NCBI GenBank assembly: GCA_031254895.1
Contig: JAIRTO010000236.1
Coordinates: forward strand, 1 to 36,230
DNA from: Deltaproteobacteria bacterium
Lineage (GTDB): Bacteria; Desulfobacterota; Desulfarculia; Adiutricales; Adiutricaceae
Reading direction: 5' to 3'
DNA: 36,230 nt
Of this stretch, positions 1-8,204 are shown piece after piece. Positions within the stretch are counted from its first letter, which is position 1, and every line of letters begins with the position of its first letter. A program made the position numbers and the translations under genes. Under the pieces are notes generated by a model. It saw only the letters and a list, made by a program, of their open reading frames with translations. It was not told where the DNA came from and ran no database searches.

Positions 1-411
1 AAATTTCGTCTGGGGCTTCGCCTCGGATTCGTCGCCAAAAGGCGCGGGGCTCTTCCGTCTGCCGACTGGCTTGGTTCCCTAAAAAAAACGGCAGTTTTCG
101 GCGTTGGCCAAATTTCTTCGAGACGCCGCGTCAAAGAGACTATTCTAGTTTCGAGGCTGTTCGAGCGCCGAGGAAATTCAAACGCCGAGGCTATTTAGTG
201 CGATGAGGATTTCGGGCCTAAGTCGGAGAAAGAGCCAAGACCGGGTTTTGGGGGGATGCGCGAGCGATTTTGGGAGACATTTCGTCGCCGAGAAAGAGTC
301 GCCAAGGAGGAAAAGTTTTTGGAGACGGCTGGGTAGAGGCTTCACCGAATCGACGGCCCCCAAAAAGGCGCATGTTGGCGGGAAAATTTTTTGCGGATAA
401 AAAAAGAGGAG
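1..411. other. Left-edge stretch with no recognisable gene
   Basis: I see no credible coding region here. The open frames on both strands are short, and their translations are low in complexity and match no family I recognise. The sequence could be the downstream flank of a gene lying left of the window. Confidence 0.5.
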
Positions 412-499
412 AATTAGGCCCAATACTGTTAACTTAAGCGGCGAGTTGATGCCAGTAAAAATCAATTCGCCGCTTAAGTTAACAGTATTGGAATTAGGC
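412..499. mobile_element. 72-bp palindromic element flanked by 8-bp direct repeats
   Basis: Two 31-bp arms (420-450 and 461-491) are inverted copies with a single mismatch at 466, separated by a 10-bp loop (451-460). The octamer AATTAGGC occurs immediately outside each arm (412-419 and 492-499), as a target-site duplication would. If the outermost base pair is left out, the direct repeat can be read as 9 bp. The element codes for nothing. It looks like a minimal palindromic or MITE-like insertion, and an RNA copy would fold into a long hairpin. It lies just beyond the tRNA-Asp terminator. The inverted arms and direct repeats are seen directly; transposition is inferred. Confidence 0.6.
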
Positions 500-501
500 A
501 T

Positions 502-527
502 AAAAAAAAAGCCCAAAAATGGGCTTT
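502..527 (-). terminator. Rho-independent terminator of tRNA-Asp
   Basis: On the minus strand an 8-bp stem (508-515 pairing with 520-527, loop 516-519) is followed by nine consecutive T (510 down to 502). It sits about 65 nt beyond the 3' end of the tRNA-Asp gene, where its transcript should end. Confidence 0.8.
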
Positions 528-590
528 CTAAAAGTCGTATGAAGACCCGCGATCTGACGGGACGGCTAATTGAGGCGAGAAAATTGTGTA

Positions 591-667
591 TGGCGGGGAC
601 GACGGGATTTGAACCCGCGATCTTCTGCGTGACAGGCAGACGTGTTAAACCGCTTCACTACGTCCCC
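591..667 (-). tRNA. tRNA-Asp (anticodon GTC)
   Basis: The minus strand folds as a standard cloverleaf. The 7-bp acceptor stem is GGGGACG (667-661) with CGTCCCC (601-595). The anticodon loop is CTGTCAC, giving anticodon GTC (Asp). The T loop is TTCGAAT, and the discriminator base is G, as expected for tRNA-Asp. The CCA end is encoded (593-591). The gene has its own consensus promoter and terminator and appears to be a single-gene transcript. Confidence 0.96.
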
Positions 668-772
668 ATATACAATAAACCAGGCTTGAAAGCGACAGGG
701 AGCCGGATCCGAAAGAAGCCGGAAATTCCAAAACCGTCAAGCGACGACTTTGAAGTTGGCCCTGAACTTTTA

Positions 773-800
773 ATTATACTCTTGAGTCGATTTTTGTCAA
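773..800 (-). promoter_or_regulatory. Consensus sigma70-type promoter for tRNA-Asp
   Basis: On the minus strand a perfect -35 hexamer TTGACA (800-795) and a perfect -10 hexamer TATAAT (778-773) are 16 bp apart. The predicted transcript start lies near 766, giving a leader of about 100 nt before the mature tRNA. Both hexamers match the consensus exactly, as expected for a strong stable-RNA promoter. Confidence 0.85.
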
Positions 801-837
801 TACTCGGTTGGGATTTTTTTTTGAACCCGGAATGAAC

Positions 838-1016
838 TACCCCGCAGCAGAGCTGCGGGGTATCACGAAGAAAAGATCCCCTTTAGCCGGACTTATCAAG
901 AGGCCGAGCAAGATCTCTTTTAGCCGGACGCCCTTAGGGGGCGCTGCAAGATCCCTTTTAGCCGAATACATCTTAGATTCTGAAGAGAAGAGCCGCAGCA
1001 GAGCTGCGGGGTATTA
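838..1016. repeat. REP-like cluster: two similar hairpins bracketing three 19-bp repeats
   Basis: A perfect 11-bp stem with a 3-nt loop occupies 838-862. A 22-bp stretch of it (842-863) recurs exactly at 993-1014, where the stem is shorter. Between them a 19-bp motif containing AAGATCyCyTTTAGCCG occurs three times, at about 873-891, 910-928 and 948-966 (period about 38 bp). The arrangement resembles repetitive extragenic palindromes. The repeats and spacers are too short and too few for CRISPR. Confidence 0.6.
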
Positions 1017-1530
1017 GACCCATAGGGAATAAATCTTTTTCCCGAGCGGCCGGGCCTTCTGCGGAGATGGCGGCTTGCGCGGTCAGGGGGAGAATAATGG
1101 GAAATCGGTTCGCCCGATCGGCGAACGGGCGGAGACTGTCGACGATATTCAGTCGCCGGGGGCTGTCGACGAGATTTTGACTGCGGGGAACGGGCGGCGA
1201 CGGAACGGTTCGACGTTTTTGAAGTGGAAAATTGCGCGAAATCGCGAGCGCTTTCGTCATCCATCCGGCTCGCCTCGGCTCCCAAGTCGGCCGGAGGGTC
1301 TTTCGCCGCAGCTCCAGGGAGGCGCTGCGGCGCTCCGCTCCCTGACGGGGCCGGGCTTTTAAAAAGACGGCTTTCGGAGTAACATATGCTTCATGATGAA
1401 GCGTTAATGCTTATCTCCTTTGACTTTCCATCAAAATATCCATATGGAGCCGGTCTTTGCGACGTCAAACCGCGCTTCAAACGAAAAGACTAGCCCTTTC
1501 CAGGTTGGCCGCGCTAGAAAGGACGGAGGC
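1017..1530. other. Intergenic stretch without a recognised gene
   Basis: The open frames here overlap on both strands and show no family signature. Short features include a 15-bp palindrome (GCTTCAT-g-ATGAAGC) near 1388-1402 and GC-rich inverted repeats near 1108-1130. The Smr gene begins at 1531, after an AAAGGA ribosome-binding site. Confidence 0.4.
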
Positions 1531-2388
1531 ATGGGCAAGCGAAAAGGCTTGAAGAAAAAAGTCAAACCAAGTCATACCTCTTCGTCGAGCCCGTCGGCAA
1601 GCGACGAGAGGCAAGTCCAGCCGGCCGATTCGGCTTCCGATCTCCGTTTCCGCGCCGACGATTCTTCTTCGGGTTTTCTGGATGGTCCTTTCGCCGGGTT
1701 GGCGAAACTCAGAAACGAATTGCTCGACGTTCAACGTCAGGCGGCCTTTCGAAAAGCCGATCAAAGCAAGAAAGAACTGAAGGCGGCCAAGGCGGAAAAA
1801 CGAGCCGCAGAGACCCGAGCGATTAAACCTCATCCTATCTCCGCCGAGGAAGATCAGCGTTTTTTCGAGCAGGCCATGGCCGGCGTCGTCCCTTTGGCTG
1901 ACGCCTCTTTCCGACGCGAGCCGACGCCGAAATCCCCCAAGAGCTGGAAGACCCCTATCCATGAAGACGAAGACGCCCTCGCTTTGCGAGAGTTGAACGA
2001 TCTGGTCTTGGGGAAGGTGGAGTTCGATTTTTCGGCCACGGACGAAATGGTCGAAGCCAAAGTCAAGGGCGCTTCGGAAGGGCTGATGCACATGCTCCGT
2101 CAAGGGCGCATACCTGTGCAGGATCATCTGGACCTCCACGGCCTGACTCTGCCGGAGGCCGAAAAAGCCATTGCCGAATTCGTCACCAGAAGCGTCTATC
2201 TCGGCCGGACGTGTCTACTGTTGATTCATGGCCGAGGACATCGCTCTCCGGGCGGCGTTCCCATCCTCAAACTGAATCTGGAGCGACTGCTGCTCCGCAG
2301 TCCCATCAAAAAACACATCTTGGCGTTCACGACGGCCAGACCGATAGACGGCGGCTCGGGCGCCTGCTATCTTCTCCTTCGGCGTTAA
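1531..2388 (+). CDS. Smr-domain protein (possible endonuclease)
   Basis: This 285-residue protein ends in a complete Smr domain, the small domain related to the C terminus of MutS2. The three hallmark motifs are present: LDLHG at residues 200-204, HGRG at 233-236, and the closing GGSGACYLLLRR. In characterised relatives this domain nicks or cleaves nucleic acid (branched DNA or RNA), so nuclease activity is known for the family and inferred here. The N-terminal two thirds are highly charged, with Lys/Glu/Ala-rich helix near residues 75-100, and are probably a flexible arm. I chose the ATG at 1531 because AAAGGA lies 7 nt upstream and the product opens with a basic MGKRKG stretch. An in-frame start at 1420 has no comparable site. 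Stand-alone Smr proteins are common in Proteobacteria; the in vivo role is not shown by the context. Confidence 0.82.
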   Translation: MGKRKGLKKKVKPSHTSSSSPSASDERQVQPADSASDLRFRADDSSSGFLDGPFAGLAKLRNELLDVQRQAAFRKADQSKKELKAAKAEKRAAETRAIKPHPISAEEDQRFFEQAMAGVVPLADASFRREPTPKSPKSWKTPIHEDEDALALRELNDLVLGKVEFDFSATDEMVEAKVKGASEGLMHMLRQGRIPVQDHLDLHGLTLPEAEKAIAEFVTRSVYLGRTCLLLIHGRGHRSPGGVPILKLNLERLLLRSPIKKHILAFTTARPIDGGSGACYLLLRR

Positions 2389-2611
2389 GGGAAATCCGGC
2401 TTTTTTTGCGGCGGCAAGATTTCGCTGATATTGTCGGTTCGTCTTCTTTTTTTTTCCGACGTTTTTGGCCGCTAATACCGGCCGGATCTGTTTCGGCCGC
2501 CTTTGGAGTCGTCTCTCTTCGCCCAGAATTTTTCGACAGTTTTTCTTTTTTCAAAACCCGCCCCGAAAAAAGCCGCCCCATTGGCGGCCAATAGGGGGCG
2601 ACGGAGTGAAA
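2389..2611. other. Spacer between smr-like gene and metallophosphoesterase gene
   Basis: An open frame runs upstream of the metallophosphoesterase start through this spacer, but the translation is low-complexity (poly-Phe) and unlikely to be made. No terminator hairpin with a T run is evident, so the two genes could be co-transcribed. Confidence 0.35.
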
Positions 2612-3775
2612 ATGTTCTTATATTTCAGCGTTATTCTGACTGGATACGTGTTTCTCAGCTACCTTCTGCGTTTGCCTGTCAGCCGAACCGTCAAGTTCGG
2701 CCTCGTCGTCCTAACCTTCGCGTCCGCCGGGCGGATCATGATTATGCGCTCCATCTACGGCGGCCTGGGCGGCATAGAGGCGCCCAAGTGGCTCCTATTC
2801 TTCTCTTCTTTCATGCAAGATCTGATCATCATGCTCTTTCTCGTTTCCATCATAAGGGATCTTAGTTGGCTGCTTTCTTTTCTGGCCGGCAAGGGCATCG
2901 GCAAGACCATGCGGGTCTGGCTGAACGGCTCTACGGCCGCCTTGGTCATGTTGGGGCTGGCGGCGGCGATGGATCTGGCCGGTTTGGTCGGGGCGGCGCG
3001 GGTTCCGAACGTGCGGGAGAGGATGGTGACCATCGAGGATTGGCCGGAAGGTCTGGACGGGCTGAGGGTGGCCGTTTTGGCGGACATGCACATTAGCCGT
3101 TTCTTCGATCGCCCTTGGGTGGAACAGGTCGTGGAACGGACGATGGCCGAAAGACCGGAGATGATTTTATTGCCGGGGGACATGGTCGACGGCGAAACGG
3201 ATCTGCGGGCCGACGACGTGGCCCCTCTGGCCGCCTTGTCCGCTCCTTACGGCGTCTGGGCCTCAGTGGGCAACCACGAATACATTTCCCGGCTTCAACA
3301 ATGGCTGCCGGTTTTCGAAAAGTTGGGGCTCAAGATCCTCTACAACGCCCACGCCGTGGCGACGCCCAGAGGCATTCCCATAGTCGTGGCGGGACTGGCC
3401 GACCTGACGGCCTTAAGTTCCCGCTTCGACATGCCTGGCCCTGATTTGGCCTTGGCCTTGAAGGGCGCCCCGGAGGACGTTCCGGTGCTACTGATGGAGC
3501 ACCGTCCTGTCCGGGCGAAAGAAAACGCTCTTAATCCCGGCATAAAACTCCAGCTCTCCGGGCATACCCATGGCGGCATGATGCCTGTTTTGGCTTCATT
3601 CATCAAAAGAGCCAACGACGGTTATGTCTGCGGAGAGTACGACGTCGACGGGCTGAAGCTTTTCGTCCAGCCAGGTCTGGGGCTTTGGTCCGGTTTTCCC
3701 GTCAGGCTGTTCACTCCGAACGAGATAACCATTTTGACCATCCATGCCGCCGGAGACGGTCATGCAGGGGTTTGA
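2612..3775 (+). CDS. Membrane-anchored metallophosphoesterase (YkuE/YaeI-like)
   Basis: The 387-residue product has about four N-terminal membrane segments (roughly residues 1-20, 28-46, 60-90 and 105-128), then a calcineurin-like phosphoesterase domain. The metal-binding motifs appear in family order: DMH at 158-160, GDMVD at 189-193, GNHEY at 220-224, and SGHTHGG near residue 315. These ligate a two-metal centre that hydrolyses phosphomonoesters or diesters. The closest named relatives are membrane phosphodiesterases of the YkuE/YaeI type, some of which act on lipid A precursors or lipid-linked substrates; the substrate here is unknown. The ATG at 2612 has GGAG five bases upstream and opens directly on a hydrophobic segment, so I prefer it to upstream in-frame starts. 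A leader hairpin and corA follow. Confidence 0.85.
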   Translation: MFLYFSVILTGYVFLSYLLRLPVSRTVKFGLVVLTFASAGRIMIMRSIYGGLGGIEAPKWLLFFSSFMQDLIIMLFLVSIIRDLSWLLSFLAGKGIGKTMRVWLNGSTAALVMLGLAAAMDLAGLVGAARVPNVRERMVTIEDWPEGLDGLRVAVLADMHISRFFDRPWVEQVVERTMAERPEMILLPGDMVDGETDLRADDVAPLAALSAPYGVWASVGNHEYISRLQQWLPVFEKLGLKILYNAHAVATPRGIPIVVAGLADLTALSSRFDMPGPDLALALKGAPEDVPVLLMEHRPVRAKENALNPGIKLQLSGHTHGGMMPVLASFIKRANDGYVCGEYDVDGLKLFVQPGLGLWSGFPVRLFTPNEITILTIHAAGDGHAGV

Positions 3776-3818
3776 AAAAACGTTCGTTTGGGGCTGGACC
3801 GGAGAGAGGCCTATGGGT

Positions 3819-3866
3819 CCGGCCCTGCCGGATCCGACAGGCCCCGACAGGGGCCGGCAGGGCCGG
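3819..3866. repeat. GC-rich inverted repeat between metallophosphoesterase and corA
   Basis: Perfect 13-bp arms (3819-3831 and 3854-3866) enclose a 22-nt centre that itself contains a shorter inverted repeat. There is no following T run, so it is not a canonical terminator. It could be a REP-like element or an mRNA-stabilising hairpin at the 3' end of the phosphoesterase transcript. Confidence 0.5.
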
Positions 3867-3968
3867 CAGCGAAAAAGCGAGCTTTATGTTCAAGCGAGCT
3901 TCATTTTGGCCTTTTTGGCCGTTTGGCGGCTGCGAGTCTGACCGAAAAGAGGCTTGGAGCCGAAGATG

Positions 3969-3991
3969 TGGACGCCTAACTTCGGCGTCCA
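3969..3991 (+). promoter_or_regulatory. Hairpin immediately upstream of the corA ribosome-binding site
   Basis: A perfect 8-bp stem, TGGACGCC (3969-3976) with GGCGTCCA (3984-3991), encloses a 7-nt loop. It ends a few bases before the GAGGGA site that serves the start at 4007. It could affect translation or mark RNA processing. I do not recognise it as a known magnesium riboswitch. Confidence 0.35.
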
Positions 3992-4006
3992 GGAACGAGG
4001 GAAACA

Positions 4007-4942
4007 ATGCTGACCAGGTACAGATTCACTGAAGACGAGCCTGGCTACGTCGTCTGTCGCGAGGATGAAGAGGCCCAATGGGTCAACTTGGAAGATCCCA
4101 ATCAAACGGAGATCGATCATGTCGTCGCTCGTTGGGGCGTTTCTCCGCAATGTCTCACCGACCCTCTTGATCCCAGAGAGAGGCCCAGATTGGATCAGGA
4201 GGACGACAGCGACCTGATCATCGTCAGCGTGCCCTATCTCAGATCCCCGGAAAGACGCCATGTCTTCGCCACCATTCCTCTCGGGATGGTCTTTTGCGGC
4301 GACATGCTGATAACGGTCTGCTCGGAGGTGGGTCTGGTCGGAGATCTGTTGAATCGTTGGAGCAAAAAGCCCAAACCGATAAACTGTCGTCGAACGATGA
4401 TCAAGATTCTGATCGAAAGCTCCATCGATTTCATCAGACATCTGGAGCTGATGGAGAACAGCACCGAAAAGGCCGAACGCTCTTTGGGCAAATCTCAACA
4501 AAGCGAAGCGATCATGGCCCTATTGAACATCGACAAGGCTCTCATCTTCTATACCGTGGCCCTGAAATCCAACCGAGGCATCATGACGAAAATGATGGAA
4601 GGAAAGAGCCTGTCTCTGACGGAAGAAGAGCTTGACCTTGTGGACAAAGCTCTCATAGAAAATCAGCAGGCCATCTACATGGCGGATATTTTCGGGCAGA
4701 TAATGGGGAGCTTGGGGGACGCCTTCGGCAACATCATCAACAACAATCTCAACAAAATAATGAAGTTTCTGGCCGGGATGACCATCATTCTCATGCTGCC
4801 CACTCTCATCGCCGGAGTCTACGGCATGAACATCGAGCTGCCCTTGGCCAGTCATCCCAAAGCCTTCTGGATCATCAGCCTGATCTGCGTGGTGGTTTCC
4901 AGTCTGGTCTGGCTTTACTTTTTGCGAAAAAAGTGGCTGTGA
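4007..4942 (+). CDS. corA: CorA-family divalent cation transporter
   Basis: This 311-residue inner-membrane protein carries the family signature YGMN (GMN at residues 273-275), at the mouth of the pore between two C-terminal transmembrane helices (about 252-274 and 287-306). The preceding 250 residues form the cytoplasmic funnel: a mixed alpha/beta N terminus, then long charged helices. The C terminus is basic (RKKWL), as in CorA proteins. The family forms pentameric channels for Mg2+ and often Co2+ or Ni2+. The length matches the family. The loop after GMN reads IELPLASHP, typical of the YfjQ/CorA-like branch, so the exact ion is uncertain. The start is supported by GAGGGA a few bases upstream. 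It appears to be transcribed alone or with the phosphoesterase. Confidence 0.9.
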   Translation: MLTRYRFTEDEPGYVVCREDEEAQWVNLEDPNQTEIDHVVARWGVSPQCLTDPLDPRERPRLDQEDDSDLIIVSVPYLRSPERRHVFATIPLGMVFCGDMLITVCSEVGLVGDLLNRWSKKPKPINCRRTMIKILIESSIDFIRHLELMENSTEKAERSLGKSQQSEAIMALLNIDKALIFYTVALKSNRGIMTKMMEGKSLSLTEEELDLVDKALIENQQAIYMADIFGQIMGSLGDAFGNIINNNLNKIMKFLAGMTIILMLPTLIAGVYGMNIELPLASHPKAFWIISLICVVVSSLVWLYFLRKKWL

Positions 4943-5108
4943 AAAAAAACGACGGGCGGCTTCGTCAATGTCTTCGCGGCCATAGGGGGCGGAAGAAAAT
5001 TCTCGTTCGTCGGGGGCTGAAGGCCAAGGGGCGGGCGTCGGGGAAGGAAGGTCTCTTGTCCAAGCGAAGCTTAGGCGCGACGATAAACGACGATTACGCG
5101 GCTTCGAC

Positions 5109-5156
5109 AAATCCTTGGCCAAATCCTTGGCCAAATCCTTGGGCAAATCATTGATC
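5109..5156. repeat. 12-bp tandem repeat, four units
   Basis: The unit AAATCCTTGGCC is repeated at 5109, 5121, 5133 and 5145, the last two copies slightly diverged. It lies in the gap between the convergent corA and Mrp-type ATPase genes. The remainder of 4943-5231 shows no gene or clear terminator. Confidence 0.75.
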
Positions 5157-5231
5157 AAAAAGCGCGACTCCGCGCCGAGAAAAAACGCCTCTGGCGGCTT
5201 TCGGCTCCGCTTCGGCCAAAAAGGGCGAAGG

Positions 5232-6044
5232 TCAGAGTTTGGCCGCCAGTTCAATCAACTTCAGAGTCAAAGGACTGTCCGGGGCCGCTTCCACAAGCGG
5301 CGTCTTTTTTTGATCCGCCAGGAGAGAGGCGGCCGGATCCATGGGCAGATCGGTCAAATAGGAAATGCCCGCCTCCGAAGCCAGCTTCTGACAGCCGCCA
5401 AGGCCGTAGAGAGGCGTTTTTCCGCCGCATTCCGGACAGATCAGACTGGAAAGGTTTTCGACCAAGCCGAACGTTTCGGTTTGGCAGGTCTTAAGACAGT
5501 CCAAAGCCTTGGCCACGTCGGAGATGGACATGGACTGGCCGGTGGAGACCACCAAAGCTTTCACGTCGGGGATGTTTCTGAGGACCGTCAGAGTTTCGTC
5601 GCCGGTTCCTGGAGGCGAGTCTATGAAAAGATAGTCCAGCTCGGGCCAGGCCGTCTCGCTGATGAACTGGATTATGGCCCTAATTTTTCGGGGACCGCGC
5701 CACATGACGGCTTCTTGTCGTCGCCCCAAAAGGTGCTGAACGGTCATGACCCAGAGGTTTTCGGCCGCTTGCGCCGGGATGAGGCGTCCGTTCTCGTCGA
5801 CGGAAAGCCGGCGGTCTTCAAGATACATGGCGTGGGCCAGATCCGGGCCGTGCAGGTCTATGTCCAGAAGTCCGACTTTATGGCCCTCTTTGGCTTTGAG
5901 CCAGGCCAGGTTGACGGCTACCGTGGTTTTGCCGACCCCTCCTTTGCCGCTTAAAATGAGGTATTTCTTGTCGAACTTCCGGAGGGAGGTCTCCACCGCT
6001 TTTTGCTGCAATCGTTGGTCCAAAGTCCCCAATGTCGTGATCAT
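5232..6044 (-). CDS. Mrp/NBP35-type P-loop ATPase (Fe-S cluster carrier family)
   Basis: The protein has 270 residues from the ATG at 6044. It has the deviant Walker A motif SGKGGVGKTT at 32-41, a DIDLHGPD switch region at 61-68, the family WRGP at 115-118, and DSPPGTGDE at 142-150, all typical of Mrp/ApbC/NBP35 proteins. A CPEC pair (Cys203, Cys206) sits where these proteins bind a bridging 4Fe-4S cluster at the dimer interface. The inferred role is ATP-dependent Fe-S cluster assembly or transfer in the cytoplasm. The N-terminal MIP18-like domain of long Mrp proteins is absent. A TTG eight codons upstream (6068) is in frame, but neither start has a strong ribosome-binding site. It lies downstream of the large membrane-protein gene on the same strand, about 126 nt away. 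Confidence 0.88.
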   Translation of the reverse strand: MITTLGTLDQRLQQKAVETSLRKFDKKYLILSGKGGVGKTTVAVNLAWLKAKEGHKVGLLDIDLHGPDLAHAMYLEDRRLSVDENGRLIPAQAAENLWVMTVQHLLGRRQEAVMWRGPRKIRAIIQFISETAWPELDYLFIDSPPGTGDETLTVLRNIPDVKALVVSTGQSMSISDVAKALDCLKTCQTETFGLVENLSSLICPECGGKTPLYGLGGCQKLASEAGISYLTDLPMDPAASLLADQKKTPLVEAAPDSPLTLKLIELAAKL

Positions 6045-6170
6045 AAGAAGCCTAAATGCGAAAGCCAATCGGCGAAGTTCCGAGACTTCAGGTCGACGGG
6101 ATCAAAAAAAAGCCCGGAAGCGTCCATTTAGACCGCCTTTTTTGGCGATCGGCGAGAGAGGAAAAAACCT

Positions 6171-8204
6171 TTAGGGCGTGGTCAGATTGTAGATGATCTG
6201 ATCTTGGTGTTGCATGCGTTCCCGCAAGAGCTCGTTTTGCGCTTCCAGAACGGCGATCTTGGTTTTGAGAGTCAAGTTTTCCTGAATCAAGGAATCCAGC
6301 GTTTCTTGCTGGCTCAAGTCGCGGGCGGGAGGCTGTTCGGGGGCAGAGTCAGCCTCCAGAGCCAGAAGGGAAGTGACAGGCAGATCGCTCGAAATGACGG
6401 GGGCGAAGGTTGTCGGGTTGTGTCCGACTTCCAGAGAGGTGACTCTGACCAGTCCCGTCTCTTCCTGAGGCCGCGTCTCTGGCGAACCGGCCTGAGCCGT
6501 TCCGGCCGCCGGCGTTCCTTCAGGGGAAGCGGCGACTTCCACGTTTTGGTCGGCTTGAGTCCCGCCGGCGTCCTGCTCCTCCGGTTTGGCCGGGACAGGC
6601 TGACTGTCGGTTTGGGCGACTACGGCCGTCTCTTGGCCGGCTCCGACGTCGGTTGACGTCTGTTCTGCGCCTGCCGACGCAGCCGGCTCAGCCGGGGCGT
6701 CGGCGGCGGCGACGCTCGTATCGCTGGGAGCAGCGGCGGCGGAGGCGACGACAGAGCCGTCGCTCGATTCAGCGGCGGAAACGGCCGGCTCTCCGGCTGG
6801 CGGCTGTTGAGAAAGGCCTTCCGTCTTCTCGGCGTTCGAGGCGACCTCGCCTGAATCGGCCGGGGGAACGGCCGAAGGCTCGGCTGAAGCCGCCGTTTCC
6901 TGGATCGGAGCCGTTTCAGCGGCCGGAGGAGCGGCCGCCGGAACCGAAGCGACCTCGGTCCCTCCCGCCGTCTCGGCAAGACTGGCCTCGGTCTGGGCCG
7001 TCTCGGCCTGGACGGCCGGCGTAGCCGGCGGAGCCGGCTGAACCGGCGGTCTGCGGGCGGCGACTAGAGGCCGCGCTGGCTGAGGAGGATTCAAGGACGC
7101 GTAGTACTGGGCCGCTCCAGGCAGCAGACCTCTCAGGGAGGCGGCGGCTCCGGGGAAATCGGTCTTGGCCGGAGCGAAGCTCATAAAGCTGTAGATCAAA
7201 ATGACGAATCCCCCTAAAGAAAGCCAGAGAGCTCCAAAATGGCGCTGGCCGGCGGGGGCGTTTTTATTGGCGACAAGCTGATCTCTCAGCAAAAAAACCG
7301 AGGCCAGGGGAGGCACCAAAAAAGCCAAGAGGGCCTGGGGCCAGAAAAACCAAGGGACGATGTCCGTGATGAAGCTAGGGCTGTTGTTCAAGATCTGCAG
7401 ATTGAAATTATAGATGGGCTGGCCTTTGAAGAGGAGAAGCTCCAGAATGGCGAAACCGGGAGCCAGGAGCGGATAGAGCAAGATGGCCGAAAGAACCAGG
7501 CTGACCTTGTTCTTCCGCATGTCCTCGTGGCGAATGATGGCGGTGACGAGCCAAATCCAGACGAGAACGAGGATAATGGTCCAGACCAGAGCCATCGGGA
7601 TGCCCGGCAAAAACATGGCGTCCGGATTGTAGAGAGAACAGACGGCCAAACCCAGAGCCCCGCCAAGACCGGCCAGTCCGGCTCTGGTCTTGACCTGAAA
7701 GGTTTTCATGGTCGGGATGGTCAGGACGATGACGGCCAAAGCTATGAGAGCCGATTCCAGGCTGTAGGGTTCGCCCAAAAGAAATGAGCCGACGGCGAAA
7801 GCCGCCAGGCCGAGCAAGGCCAGAAAATGGACGAAAAACCACCTGTAGCCGCCGCGATCGTCTTTTTGGACGTCTTTTTTGACGGGCGCGTCGGCGTTTT
7901 TCTTCTTCTTTTTCGAAGAAGCCGCCGGCTTCGGCTGAGGTTCTCCCAGATCGATCTCGTCCAATCCCTCCAAATCTTTGACGGCCTGGCTTTTAGGGGA
8001 CTCGGCCGCAGATTGGAAGGAAGAAGGTTCGAGGTCTGGCGCATCCAGGCTGAGATCCCCGTCGAGACTGTCATTGGCGTCCATTTTGAAGTCCCCGTCC
8101 AGGCCTTCATTGGCGTCAATTTTGAAATCGTCGTCGAGGCTGTCGTTGGCGTCAATTTTGAGGTCATTGTCGTCAGTCAGGGTTTTATTTTCGTCTTCAT
8201 TCAT
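6171..8204 (-). CDS. Large membrane protein with acidic N-terminal repeats, Ala/Pro/Glu-rich domain and C-terminal coiled coil
   Basis: I recognise no named family for this 677-residue protein. Residues about 14-57 are an acidic 12-residue repeat of 3.5 copies (units like DFKMDANDSLDG). A Lys-rich stretch (98-113) follows, then several hydrophobic segments between about 122 and 345 that look like six or seven membrane helices. Residues about 346-620 are rich in Ala, Pro, Glu, Ser and Gln and are probably disordered. The last 40 residues contain a heptad-like coiled coil with LTLKTKIAVLEAQNELLRER. Opposite-strand frames are shadows. The acidic N terminus is probably cytoplasmic and the Pro-rich tail periplasmic, but topology is inferred. 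The start at 8204 has only a weak upstream GGTAG. The Mrp-like ATPase follows on the same strand. Confidence 0.75.
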   Translation of the reverse strand: MNEDENKTLTDDNDLKIDANDSLDDDFKIDANEGLDGDFKMDANDSLDGDLSLDAPDLEPSSFQSAAESPKSQAVKDLEGLDEIDLGEPQPKPAASSKKKKKNADAPVKKDVQKDDRGGYRWFFVHFLALLGLAAFAVGSFLLGEPYSLESALIALAVIVLTIPTMKTFQVKTRAGLAGLGGALGLAVCSLYNPDAMFLPGIPMALVWTIILVLVWIWLVTAIIRHEDMRKNKVSLVLSAILLYPLLAPGFAILELLLFKGQPIYNFNLQILNNSPSFITDIVPWFFWPQALLAFLVPPLASVFLLRDQLVANKNAPAGQRHFGALWLSLGGFVILIYSFMSFAPAKTDFPGAAASLRGLLPGAAQYYASLNPPQPARPLVAARRPPVQPAPPATPAVQAETAQTEASLAETAGGTEVASVPAAAPPAAETAPIQETAASAEPSAVPPADSGEVASNAEKTEGLSQQPPAGEPAVSAAESSDGSVVASAAAAPSDTSVAAADAPAEPAASAGAEQTSTDVGAGQETAVVAQTDSQPVPAKPEEQDAGGTQADQNVEVAASPEGTPAAGTAQAGSPETRPQEETGLVRVTSLEVGHNPTTFAPVISSDLPVTSLLALEADSAPEQPPARDLSQQETLDSLIQENLTLKTKIAVLEAQNELLRERMQHQDQIIYNLTTP

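Noticed and set aside
873-966. Possible short CRISPR array (three 19-bp repeats with about 18-bp spacers)
   Set aside because: Repeats and spacers are far too short, there are only three units, and no cas gene is nearby. A REP-like cluster fits better.
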